Source: Actinomycetota bacterium (GTDB taxonomy: Bacteria; Actinomycetota; Actinomycetes; S36-B12; UBA5976). From it: a stretch of 8,982 nucleotides of DNA. The notes under the pieces are model-generated. The model was not told the origin of the DNA and did not search any database. It saw only the letters and a program-made list of their open reading frames with translations. The stretch lies in NCBI GenBank assembly GCA_947486505.1, contig CANKTT010000055.1:1-8982 (forward strand). Direction: 5' to 3'. Shown here piece by piece: positions 1 to 6,465 of this stretch; positions within the stretch are counted from its first letter, which is position 1, and each line of letters opens with the position of its first letter. The translations under genes and the position numbers were made by a program.

Positions 1-1173
1 GGCAAAACTGCAGGAGGTTCCACAGCTGCATTACTACCGCAATCAAGGGGACTGCTCGCGACCGGAATTCTTGGTGACATTGACATTCGAAATGCCATCC
101 CAGAGGACCAAAAATTTGATGGCGGTGACGCAGATGGCGATGGTTTAACAAACGCATTCGACGTAAATGATGATGGCGACGCCGTGCTAGACCAAGCGGA
201 CTCCAATAGTCCAACACCAAATGCTGGCGCAAACTGTCAAGTCGGCGCTTCATTCAATATCTTCACTAACTTCAAGAACACTGCAACAAATCTCAGTGGC
301 AACATCAATGTTTACGGCTCTGGTGATTCTGCTGCTACTAATGGCAAGATTGCTACCGCATTGACCAACACAATGTCGATCGTGCTGCAACCAATCACAA
401 GTGTTTGTGGATCAAATGTGACAAAGTCGGAATTTAAGGGAGTTGGCGCGCTGCCATATGCCCCCGCTAACTATGTCGACATCACTGGCAAGATTGGTGG
501 CACTCGTGATTACCAGTGGACGGTAGGAGATGGCAAAATCAGTGGCAGTGCAGTCACTGGCTTAGCGCCATTTACGTTTACGGCGTCAAATCAGATTTCA
601 GGCCAGGACGTATTGATGCAACGGGTAACTACGGCAAATGGCAATGTCTATGAGTTTGCTGGGACGATGGGATTCGTTTTTGTAACCCATCCACTTCCTC
701 TTCGCTACAGCATTGATGATGGGCTCAATTGGAACAACTTCACATTTAGTGGTGGCTCAGCAAGTTATGGAACAAATCAAAAGATTGCTCTTGCTGTAGA
801 CACTAAATTGACGGTTGAATTTGCGGTACCACAGCGTCTTGCCTTCGATGGTGAAAAGGTTGGGTATTGGGATCTTGGAAACATGACCTACTCACCAGAT
901 GCACCAAATGCTTTCGACGGCGGTGATGGTCCTGGTAAGTGTGACAATCAGTTAAAAACTGATTCAACTGCAGACTCAGCAGTTACAACTACCGCTCGAA
1001 CTTTCCAACTCGCATTCACTCTTGGAACTTGCTTTAGTGACAAGAGTAAGAGTTGGGGAACTTCTGGCCAAGAACTTCAGGGTGGCGTAGACATCCAAGT
1101 TGTGCCTGTTGGTGGTGGAGGCAACTCCGCTCAAAAGCTGGGAATCTCGGCATCTGCAATTGATCCAACATAA
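1..1173 (+). CDS. Secreted calcium-binding-repeat protein, 5' truncated
   Basis: The frame is open from the first base to a TAA at 1171-1173, so the last 390 residues of a longer protein are present and the N-terminus and any signal peptide lie outside the window. Residues 40-69 carry Asp-rich loops (DADGDG at 43-48, then DVNDDGD at 54-60) like thrombospondin type 3 or EF-hand-like calcium-binding repeats. The rest is rich in Gly, Ser, Thr and Asn and appears beta-rich. It has four cysteines (79, 136, 314, 344) that could form two disulfides, which fits an extracytoplasmic location. No LPXTG motif or C-terminal membrane anchor is visible; the tail is a Gly run followed by a short polar end. 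The GTG at 184 lies inside the repeat and is not a start. Secretion and calcium binding are inferred. I do not recognise the family of the C-terminal 300 residues. Confidence 0.8.
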   Translation, partial: GKTAGGSTAALLPQSRGLLATGILGDIDIRNAIPEDQKFDGGDADGDGLTNAFDVNDDGDAVLDQADSNSPTPNAGANCQVGASFNIFTNFKNTATNLSGNINVYGSGDSAATNGKIATALTNTMSIVLQPITSVCGSNVTKSEFKGVGALPYAPANYVDITGKIGGTRDYQWTVGDGKISGSAVTGLAPFTFTASNQISGQDVLMQRVTTANGNVYEFAGTMGFVFVTHPLPLRYSIDDGLNWNNFTFSGGSASYGTNQKIALAVDTKLTVEFAVPQRLAFDGEKVGYWDLGNMTYSPDAPNAFDGGDGPGKCDNQLKTDSTADSAVTTTARTFQLAFTLGTCFSDKSKSWGTSGQELQGGVDIQVVPVGGGGNSAQKLGISASAIDPT

Positions 1174-1181
1174 ACAAAATC

Positions 1182-1223
1182 AAAACAAGTCAGATCGTCC
1201 AAAAGGGCGACCTGACTTGTTTT
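1182..1223. terminator. Bidirectional intrinsic terminator
   Basis: A perfect 12-bp stem (AAAACAAGTCAG at 1182-1193 with CTGACTTGTTTT at 1212-1223) continues, after one A/C mismatch, into a 6-bp stem with one G-U pair (1195-1200 with 1205-1210) closed by an AAAA loop. The stem ends in T-rich sequence on both strands. It lies between the convergent genes ending at 1173 (+) and 1246 (-), so it can serve both. Confidence 0.88.
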
Positions 1224-1245
1224 ATTAATTGCTTAACAAGGGTTC

Positions 1246-1590
1246 TTAACCGATTGATGTTTTTGTAACAATCCCATTGTCAATCTCGAGATTGATTCGA
1301 GAAAGACTGTAATCCTCAGTGACGGCGTAGTTCGAGTCATCTCTACGCACCACACGTGCGGTTAGTTGCTCGCTGCTGATGCCCTCGATGGTTTGAATTG
1401 CATCTTCTTCAGTCATGCCAATGACTTCAGCAGCAACTGCGAGCGCTGTACTTGAAGCCTCCGTTGGGAACTCAGAAAATGAAGCACTCGGTTCGGGATT
1501 GCTACTTGATGTAACCGCATCATCTGGATTTTGGCTACTGCAGGCAGTTAGCGCCAACATGGCAACTACGGCTCCGGCAAGTAATTTCAT
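1246..1590 (-). CDS. Lipoprotein with peptidase inhibitor I78-like domain
   Basis: 114 residues. The N-terminus is a lipoprotein signal: a Lys followed by a hydrophobic stretch and an LTAC lipobox with Cys17 as the expected lipidated residue. Residues 18-50 are a Ser/Pro/Glu-rich low-complexity linker. Residues 57-114 resemble the I78 peptidase inhibitor fold: GMTEEDA at 58-64, RVVRRDD at 79-85, Thr91, then DYSLSRINLEIDNGIV at 93-108 and a terminal Gly. I78 members inhibit serine proteases such as elastase or subtilisin, so a surface-anchored protease inhibitor is possible. The match was made by eye and the target is unknown. The gene is single, converges on the secreted-protein gene and diverges from the amidase gene. 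No Shine-Dalgarno is seen before the ATG, and a -10-like hexamer six bases upstream suggests a leaderless mRNA. Confidence 0.75.
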   Translation of the reverse strand: MKLLAGAVVAMLALTACSSQNPDDAVTSSSNPEPSASFSEFPTEASSTALAVAAEVIGMTEEDAIQTIEGISSEQLTARVVRRDDSNYAVTEDYSLSRINLEIDNGIVTKTSIG

Positions 1591-1596
1591 AATTAT

Positions 1597-1602
1597 ATTA
1601 TG
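1597..1602 (-). promoter_or_regulatory. -10 box of a leaderless promoter for the lipoprotein gene
   Basis: On the minus strand CATAAT (5 of 6 match to TATAAT) occupies -12 to -7 relative to the A of the ATG at 1590, so transcription could start at or next to the start codon. The 15 bases before the ATG contain no Shine-Dalgarno. No convincing -35 box is seen, which is common in actinobacterial promoters. Confidence 0.5.
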
Positions 1603-1655
1603 CCCAGATTTGCGCCAACTAATCGTGCACTAAAGTCAAAGTCAAATACCTAGTT

Positions 1656-1659
1656 GGAG
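1656..1659 (+). promoter_or_regulatory. Ribosome binding site that fixes the amidase start
   Basis: GGAG lies six bases before the ATG at 1666. The in-frame TTG at 1654 overlaps this site and would add only four residues, so the ATG is preferred. Confidence 0.7.
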
Positions 1660-1665
1660 TCAGAC

Positions 1666-3072
1666 ATGAGTGGACCTATTTCACGAATTGCTCAAGCAGT
1701 TAATGCGGGTAAGTTAACGGCAACCCAAACCGTTTCCAAAGCTTTGCAAAACATCGAGTCAAGTAATCCCACTCTCAACTACATGGCTCAACATTGTGCG
1801 GAAACTGCCCTTGAAGCCGCCGCTGGTCACTCAGCCGTCGGAGTTCTGGCAGGAGTTCCAGTCTTAGTAAAAGACTTAGAGCAAGTTATTGGGCTACCCA
1901 CACGCAAAGGCAGCCTGGCACTTACAGATGCGTCACCTGAGAAAGTCGACGGAACAGTGGTCGCTCGATTGAAGGCAGCCGGTGCAATCGTTGTAGGCAA
2001 GACAACGCTTCCGGAGTTTGCGATCGAAGGTTACACAGCTAATCGCGCAACCGGAGTCACTCATAATCCCTGGAATCTTGAACTATCGCCAGGAGGTTCA
2101 AGCGGAGGCTCGGCAGCAGCATTGAGTGCCGGTGTAGTTCCGATTGCCACAGCAACAGATGGCGGGGGATCGATACGAATTCCTGCTGCGTTCTGTGGCC
2201 TAGTTGGATTGAAACCATCTAACGGAATTATCGGTCGTTGGCCAACCCAAGACTGGATTGATTTTTCAACGGAAGGTCCGTTTGCCACCACAGTTAGTGA
2301 CCTTCGATTACTGATGTCAGTTATTGCAGGTGCAGCAAATGGTGATCCAATTGGCGAAGTTGGAATGCGACCACAGGGCTATTTGAATTTCCAGAATCAG
2401 ACGCCAACAAAGATTTATGCAGCTACCAGAACTTCAGATTTTGGTGACTTACCTGTTGAGCTAGAACAGGTTTTTAGAGGCGCAGTTGCCGAATTAAGTG
2501 GTCAGCTAAATCAACAAGTCACTTGGATTGAACCTGGCTCACTTTTTGGTACCGCAGACCCTGACCTGGACTGGTTTACCATGGCAACCGCAGAGCACTT
2601 GGTATCACTTGGTCGTGACTGGGTGGTTGAGAACTTTGATCTTCTGCATCCAGCAAGCCAAGAGTTCTTCACCCAAGGAATGAATGCTGATTTAGACGAA
2701 TACTTGGAAGCTCGTCGTCGCAGATTTGATTATGTGCGAGTCATGGATGAACTGCTAACCGGAAATGCAATTTTGTTAACACCAACTGTAGCTGAAATTG
2801 GTTGGTTTGCGGATGGTCGATTGTCACCAGATTCGCCGGCCGCACTTTCGCCACCGGAAAGTTACTCAACTGCGCTGCAAAACATAACTGGCCATCCTGC
2901 GATCTCGTTGCCACTTCCAGTTATGAGCAGTGGCCTGCCGGGTGCGTTGCAAGTTACAGCCGGAAGATATCGCGAAGACTTATTGCTCGACATGGCACAA
3001 AATTGGGAACGCACCAACCCTTGGCAACTGAACGCTACGGGTTACGACGCCTTCGACGCGTTTCTAGATTAA
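1666..3072 (+). CDS. Amidase signature family hydrolase
   Basis: 468 residues, a usual length for the amidase signature (AS) family of cytoplasmic enzymes that hydrolyse carboxamides to the acid and ammonia. The Ser-cisSer-Lys triad can be placed: Lys69 in VLVKD, Ser145 in the GGSSGGS segment (143-149), and nucleophile Ser169 in DGGGSIRIPA (165-174). The 24-residue gap between the two serines matches that of FAAH and malonamidase E2. The C-terminal half has the usual late motifs (LLTPT, then a GHPAISLP-type strand). The start is the ATG with a GGAG ribosome site. It is not clearly GatA, since no gatB or gatC lies beside it, and the substrate cannot be read from sequence. It stands alone, converging on the ureohydrolase gene 26 bp away. 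A link to guanidino-compound breakdown is conjecture. Confidence 0.9.
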   Translation: MSGPISRIAQAVNAGKLTATQTVSKALQNIESSNPTLNYMAQHCAETALEAAAGHSAVGVLAGVPVLVKDLEQVIGLPTRKGSLALTDASPEKVDGTVVARLKAAGAIVVGKTTLPEFAIEGYTANRATGVTHNPWNLELSPGGSSGGSAAALSAGVVPIATATDGGGSIRIPAAFCGLVGLKPSNGIIGRWPTQDWIDFSTEGPFATTVSDLRLLMSVIAGAANGDPIGEVGMRPQGYLNFQNQTPTKIYAATRTSDFGDLPVELEQVFRGAVAELSGQLNQQVTWIEPGSLFGTADPDLDWFTMATAEHLVSLGRDWVVENFDLLHPASQEFFTQGMNADLDEYLEARRRRFDYVRVMDELLTGNAILLTPTVAEIGWFADGRLSPDSPAALSPPESYSTALQNITGHPAISLPLPVMSSGLPGALQVTAGRYREDLLLDMAQNWERTNPWQLNATGYDAFDAFLD

Positions 3073-3095
3073 AAACTCTGGATCAAAACGACAAA

Positions 3096-3116
3096 CGTTA
3101 TGACGGCGCCATAACG
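3096..3116 (-). terminator. Possible terminator overlapping the ureohydrolase stop codon
   Basis: A perfect 7-bp inverted repeat (CGTTATG at 3096-3102, CATAACG at 3110-3116) has a 7-nt loop. On the minus strand it is followed by T-rich sequence (TTTGTCGTTTT), as expected of a weak intrinsic terminator for the gene ending at 3098. The stop codon lies inside the stem. On the plus strand no T-tract follows, so it is a poor terminator for the amidase gene. Confidence 0.4.
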
Positions 3117-4063
3117 CTGAGCAAGTCATAAATCACGTGTGATGCTGCAATACCTGTCATCTGCGCATGATCGTATGCCGGTGCGACCTCAACTACGTCT
3201 GCGCCAACAATGTTCATGTCGCCAAATGAGCGAATCACCTTAAGTAATTCGCGACTGGTTAATCCGCCAGCTTCTGGCGTGCCCGTACCAGGTGCATGTG
3301 AAGGATCCAAAACATCTATGTCGATTGACACATACATTGGTCGATTCTGAACTCGATCCCGAATCTTATCGATTGCACCCTGTGCACCGATGTCTTCAAA
3401 TTCAATGGAAGAGAATATCTCAAAACCTAAACTCTTGTCTTGATCTAAATCTTTAGCTGAATAAAGGGGTCCACGAATGCCTACATGCATTGAACCTTCT
3501 TTATCTATCAATCCTTCTTCTGATGCCCGCCTAAACGGCGTGCCATGCGTGTAGTCCTCGCCAAAGTATGAATCCCAAGTATCGAGGTGAGCATCAAAGT
3601 GCACCACACTAATTGGCCCGTGCTTCGCGGCCATAGTCCGAAGCAATGGCAAAGCAATGGTGTGATCGCCACCAATGGTTATCAATCGTTTTGCGCGTTC
3701 GTGCAGATCTCTGGAGCCACGTTCGATCTGGGCAATGGCCTCTTCAATATGAAAAGGATTGGCAGCAATGTCACCAGCATCAGCTACTTGCTGAGAAGCA
3801 AACGGCGACTTGCTTCCGGCTGGATTGAAAGGGCGTAATAAGCGCGAAGATTCCCGCACATGACTTGGCCCAAATCTGGCGCCAGGTCGGTAGCTAACTC
3901 CGGTATCAAATGGAATGCCAACTAAAGCTACGTCTACATCAGATACTTCATCTATGAATGGCAGGCGGGCGAAAGTGCCTAAGCCTGCATATCGTGGAAC
4001 TTGAGTGGCATCTACTTGACCAACAACGTCACCGGTAAGTAATCGCGGCAGGGAATTTTCCAT
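3098..4063 (-). CDS. speB: Agmatinase/guanidinobutyrase-family ureohydrolase
   Basis: 321 residues, full length for the arginase/agmatinase (ureohydrolase) superfamily, which uses a binuclear Mn(II) centre to release urea from a guanidino group. All six metal ligands can be assigned: His134 in GGDHT, Asp157, His159 and Asp161 in the DAHLD segment, and Asp248 and Asp250 in SIDIDVLDP. The motif GTGTPEAGG (259-267), His173 and Glu292 also fit. The N-terminal segment [12 protein letters not shown] (24-35) is typical of the longer branch that includes actinobacterial agmatinases and Pseudomonas guanidinobutyrase and guanidinopropionase. The substrate may therefore be agmatine or 4-guanidinobutyrate, and the symbol speB is only the family default. 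The ATG at 4063 has GGAG five bases upstream. It diverges from the membrane-protein gene and converges on the amidase gene. Confidence 0.92.
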   Translation of the reverse strand: MENSLPRLLTGDVVGQVDATQVPRYAGLGTFARLPFIDEVSDVDVALVGIPFDTGVSYRPGARFGPSHVRESSRLLRPFNPAGSKSPFASQQVADAGDIAANPFHIEEAIAQIERGSRDLHERAKRLITIGGDHTIALPLLRTMAAKHGPISVVHFDAHLDTWDSYFGEDYTHGTPFRRASEEGLIDKEGSMHVGIRGPLYSAKDLDQDKSLGFEIFSSIEFEDIGAQGAIDKIRDRVQNRPMYVSIDIDVLDPSHAPGTGTPEAGGLTSRELLKVIRSFGDMNIVGADVVEVAPAYDHAQMTGIAASHVIYDLLSVMAPS

Positions 4064-4068
4064 TTTGG

Positions 4069-4072
4069 CTCC
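4069..4072 (-). promoter_or_regulatory. Ribosome binding site of the ureohydrolase gene
   Basis: On the minus strand GGAG is five bases upstream of the ATG at 4063-4061, supporting that start. No clear -35/-10 pair was found in the 100-bp divergent gap up to the membrane-protein gene. Confidence 0.65.
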
Positions 4073-4167
4073 AGATCTCGGGCTGTTTCCCTTAATTTAG
4101 TGCAAACCTTTGTCCACAGTATGGATCTGTAAGGCATTAATCTTGGTCACCTCTAGAGTTGCTAGTT

Positions 4168-4737
4168 ATGCACGCGATGTCGACCCTGGAGCTCATGCAA
4201 GAGTGGGCCCGAATGTCAGTCTGGATGATGGGCCCACTTGCCCTGATCTTGGCTGCCCGCACGCGCCAGAGCTTTGGGTTTGTCCTGATAAGCGTTGTAA
4301 GTTTTCTAGCGGTTTGGGTTGCATTTAGCATTCCGATTGGTCTTGCCATGTCAGCACTGCACCGATTCGATCACCGATTCATATCGGTGGCGTTGCTTGC
4401 AATGGCTGGTGCGTACCAGTTTTCACGTCAGCATGAAAGTGCAGTCTTGAATTGCATGAAGACAAGTGAAAACAACTTGACCTTTGGAATCCGAACGGGC
4501 TGGACCTGTTTTGTAGCTTGTGGCCCACTTATGATTGCGGCTTTTGCGATCATGCCAACTACACCTTGGCTGATGGTTGGAATCACGGTAGTTATGGTGG
4601 CCGAGTTCATATCGAGCAATCGATTATTTGTTGCCCGCTCAATTGGATTAGTTTCTGCGGTAGCGGCAGTTGGAATCATGTTTCTTGCTGGACCGATTTC
4701 ATTTGGGGATTTACCAACTATGGAACAGCACCACTAG
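4168..4737 (+). CDS. Polytopic membrane protein, reduced DUF2182-like
   Basis: 189 residues from the ATG at 4168, with five or six hydrophobic segments. Using numbering from the second ATG at 4177, these are about 12-27, 33-60, 67-81, 108-126, 130-146 and 154-172. The pattern fits DUF2182, a family of predicted metal-binding membrane proteins of unknown role: an early WARMSVWMMGP block (10-20), AGAYQFS (77-83) followed by Cys93, and TGWTCFVACGPLM (107-119) followed by a TTPWLMV segment. As I recall the family, the corresponding sites are a C-x3-C after the YQ motif and a C-x2-CC; here Cys93, Cys111 and Cys115 remain and two cysteines are replaced, mainly by Ala. The loop between these blocks is short. 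The start is uncertain: TTG 4159, ATG 4168 and ATG 4177 are all possible, and none has a strong ribosome site. No function is proposed beyond possible metal handling. Confidence 0.7.
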   Translation: MHAMSTLELMQEWARMSVWMMGPLALILAARTRQSFGFVLISVVSFLAVWVAFSIPIGLAMSALHRFDHRFISVALLAMAGAYQFSRQHESAVLNCMKTSENNLTFGIRTGWTCFVACGPLMIAAFAIMPTTPWLMVGITVVMVAEFISSNRLFVARSIGLVSAVAAVGIMFLAGPISFGDLPTMEQHH

Positions 4738-4746
4738 TTCAATTCA

Positions 4747-5292
4747 TTAGGCAGTTGGCCGAATGTCCATATCTTCGCCAGTTGCGACATCGCCAACTTC
4801 TACCAAGACAATCTGATCTGGATGTTCTGCGATATATGAGCGTGCTCCTTGATCGCCAATTGCACTCGTGATTAGCTCTGGCCAAGTTGAACTTGCAAAC
4901 TTAACTGGGTGCCCGCGTTTTGCATCGTAGGCTGCAACAACTATGTCTCCTGGAGTTTCAACGATTCGTGAAACCGCAAGCGAAGTAAGTCCCGGTAAAT
5001 CCACCAAGGAAACGACAACTTCATCAATTCCAGGTTCCGAATTCAAATGCGACAAACCAACTTGAAGTGACGACCCCATGCCAGTTGACCAATTTTCATT
5101 TTCCAAAACAGTCGCTCCTGGAACATCGCCAACCCAAGCGCCAAGCACTACAAAAACTGGATCACATCCGGCTTCCGTTAAGACGGTTACGGCGCGATCA
5201 ACAAGGCGTTGACCATTGTGAACATAAGGCGCCTTAGGCCCACCAAATCGCTTGCCTTCACCAGCAGCAAGAATCAATCCAGCAGTTGTCAT
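4747..5292 (-). CDS. mocA: MocA-type molybdenum cofactor cytidylyltransferase
   Basis: 181 residues of the MobA/MocA (NTP_transf_3) fold. MocA enzymes transfer CMP from CTP to molybdenum-molybdopterin to make the cytosine dinucleotide form used by xanthine-dehydrogenase-family enzymes. Visible motifs are the nucleotide-binding loop LAAGEGKRFGGPK (8-20), GMGSSLQVGL (71-80), the metal-binding VDLPG (97-101, Asp98), RGHPV (126-130), GDQGAR (146-151) and a C-terminal GEDMDIRP (172-179). The GHPV motif and the neighbouring xdhC favour MocA over MobA, but CTP specificity is inferred. The start is the ATG at 5292, which overlaps the xdhC stop as ATGA; a longer frame back to 5355 would only read through xdhC. 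It is the last gene of the moeA-xdhC-mocA block and ends 9 bp from the convergent membrane-protein gene. Confidence 0.85.
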   Translation of the reverse strand: MTTAGLILAAGEGKRFGGPKAPYVHNGQRLVDRAVTVLTEAGCDPVFVVLGAWVGDVPGATVLENENWSTGMGSSLQVGLSHLNSEPGIDEVVVSLVDLPGLTSLAVSRIVETPGDIVVAAYDAKRGHPVKFASSTWPELITSAIGDQGARSYIAEHPDQIVLVEVGDVATGEDMDIRPTA

Positions 5293-6395
5293 CGCGGTGC
5301 GCCTGGATGAATTGTGCCGCTGGTCTGTGCCAAGTTCTTTCCTGAGCCACCCCAACGATCCTGAATTACTTCAGCCAAAATCGAGATTGCAGTTTCTTCT
5401 GGAGTGCGAGCACCTAGGTCTAGTCCGATCGGGGATTTAACCCGCTTCAAATCTTCTGGATCCACGCCAGCTTCAATCAGGCGAGCAACTCGATCATCGT
5501 GGGTTTTGCGTGATCCCATCGCACCGATGTAAGCAGCCTTTGTCTTGAGCGCCTCAATGACAACTGGAACATCAAACTTTGGATCGTGAGTCAAAATACA
5601 TATGACTGTGCGGGAATCAATTTCTTGCGTTGCAAGCCAGCGATGCGGCCAGTCGTTCACAACTTCATCAGCGTCAGGGAAGCGCTTCTTTGTGGCAAAC
5701 ACTTCGCGTGCGTCACAGACGGTCACGTGGAATCCTAAGAACTTTCCAGCTTTTGCTACTGCTGCGGCAAAATCAATTGCACCGAACACAAGCATTCGAG
5801 GCTTAGGCGCAAAAGTCGAAACGAAAATCTCTAGATCACCCTCAAGGCGCTCGCCATCAGAGCCGTAATGCAAGAAACCAGTTGTGCCAGATTCCAATAG
5901 TCCAAGCACATCAGCACCAACCGCAGAGTTAAGTCGATCACTACCAAGGTCTCCTGCAGTCCGATCTGGCCAAACCACTAAGTGCTTGCCCACATGCGCA
6001 GTCCCATTAACGACTGTTGCAACGGCCACAGGTTGATCAGCTTGGACGCTGGCATAAAGTTCCGGAAGTTCTGGCCAAGTTTCAGTTGAGATTTGCTCAA
6101 CGAAAACCTCCAAAATGCCGCCACAGGTTAGGCCAACAGCAAATGCATCGTCATTGCTAATGCCGTATTTTTCAAACTGGGGGACACCGTTGGCAATTAC
6201 TTCGCCCGCCATTTCATAAACGGCGCCTTCGATGCAACCGCCACTTACTGAGCCAACTGCTTCACCTGCTGCATTAACCAACATTGATGCGCCAGCAGGT
6301 CGTGGTGCTGAACGCCAAGTGCGAACCACGGTTGCCATGGCAGTCGTATCGCCTGAGTTAAATGCGGCGATTAAGTCGTCGAGTACTTCTTTCAA
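5289..6395 (-). CDS. xdhC: XdhC/CoxI family molybdoenzyme maturation protein
   Basis: 368 residues with both XdhC/CoxI domains. The N-terminal part has WRSAPRPAGASMLV (27-40), GSVSGGCIEG with Cys54 (48-57) and LTCGGILEVF with Cys91 (89-99). The C-terminal Rossmann-like part begins at RMLVFGAIDFA (200-210) and has LTHDPKFDVP (268-277), GAMGSRKTHDDR (291-302) and SPIGLDLGARTPEETA (321-336). XdhC binds molybdenum cofactor and, with a cysteine desulfurase, promotes its sulfuration and insertion into xanthine dehydrogenase; CoxI proteins act similarly for CO dehydrogenase. The start is a TTG at 6395 with AGGA seven bases upstream, and it fits the family N-terminus; the next Met is at residue 20, inside the domain. 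A 70-bp gap separates it from moeA, and its stop overlaps the mocA start. Confidence 0.92.
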   Translation of the reverse strand: MKEVLDDLIAAFNSGDTTAMATVVRTWRSAPRPAGASMLVNAAGEAVGSVSGGCIEGAVYEMAGEVIANGVPQFEKYGISNDDAFAVGLTCGGILEVFVEQISTETWPELPELYASVQADQPVAVATVVNGTAHVGKHLVVWPDRTAGDLGSDRLNSAVGADVLGLLESGTTGFLHYGSDGERLEGDLEIFVSTFAPKPRMLVFGAIDFAAAVAKAGKFLGFHVTVCDAREVFATKKRFPDADEVVNDWPHRWLATQEIDSRTVICILTHDPKFDVPVVIEALKTKAAYIGAMGSRKTHDDRVARLIEAGVDPEDLKRVKSPIGLDLGARTPEETAISILAEVIQDRWGGSGKNLAQTSGTIHPGAPR

Positions 6396-6402
6396 GGTAA
6401 TG

Positions 6403-6406
6403 TCCT
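6403..6406 (-). promoter_or_regulatory. Ribosome binding site supporting the xdhC TTG start
   Basis: AGGA on the minus strand lies seven bases upstream of the TTG at 6395-6393. There is no ATG nearby that would keep the conserved N-terminus, so this site decides the start. Confidence 0.6.
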
Positions 6407-6427
6407 AAGTTTTGCGGTGTATTTAAC

Positions 6428-6437
6428 CTGAGGTCAG
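6428..6437. repeat. Short inverted repeat in the moeA-xdhC gap
   Basis: CTGA-GG-TCAG is a 4-2-4 inverted repeat roughly in the middle of the 70-bp gap between moeA and xdhC, about 35 bp upstream of the xdhC start. It could be a small operator half-site pair, but it is short enough to be chance. No clear promoter or terminator was seen around it. Confidence 0.25.
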
Positions 6438-6465
6438 AGCGGTAAATTGTCGGCTTTCCATAACC

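Noticed and set aside
184..186. GTG as a start codon for the first gene
   Set aside because: It lies inside the Asp-rich calcium-binding repeat, and the same frame is open back to base 1.
1632..1646. AAAGTC tandem duplication upstream of the amidase
   Set aside because: It is only two six-base units in an A-rich stretch, and no promoter element could be aligned with it convincingly.
4151..4158. CTCTAGAG palindrome before the membrane-protein gene, related to the TCTAGA repeats at 7674-7693
   Set aside because: TCTAGA also occurs inside coding sequence at the amidase end and in xdhC, so sharing this 6-mer is not evidence of a common operator.
4137..4349. Open frames opposite the DUF2182-like gene (also 4428-4679)
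   Set aside because: They are shadows of the membrane-protein gene, with no ribosome site and no family features.
4361..4380. Repeated CACCGATTC in the membrane-protein gene
   Set aside because: It is a short in-gene duplication explained by repeated His-Arg-Phe-type codons.
5293..5355. 21-residue N-terminal extension of the MocA-like protein
   Set aside because: It reads through the end of xdhC in another frame, is not family-like, and the ATGA overlap gives a better start.
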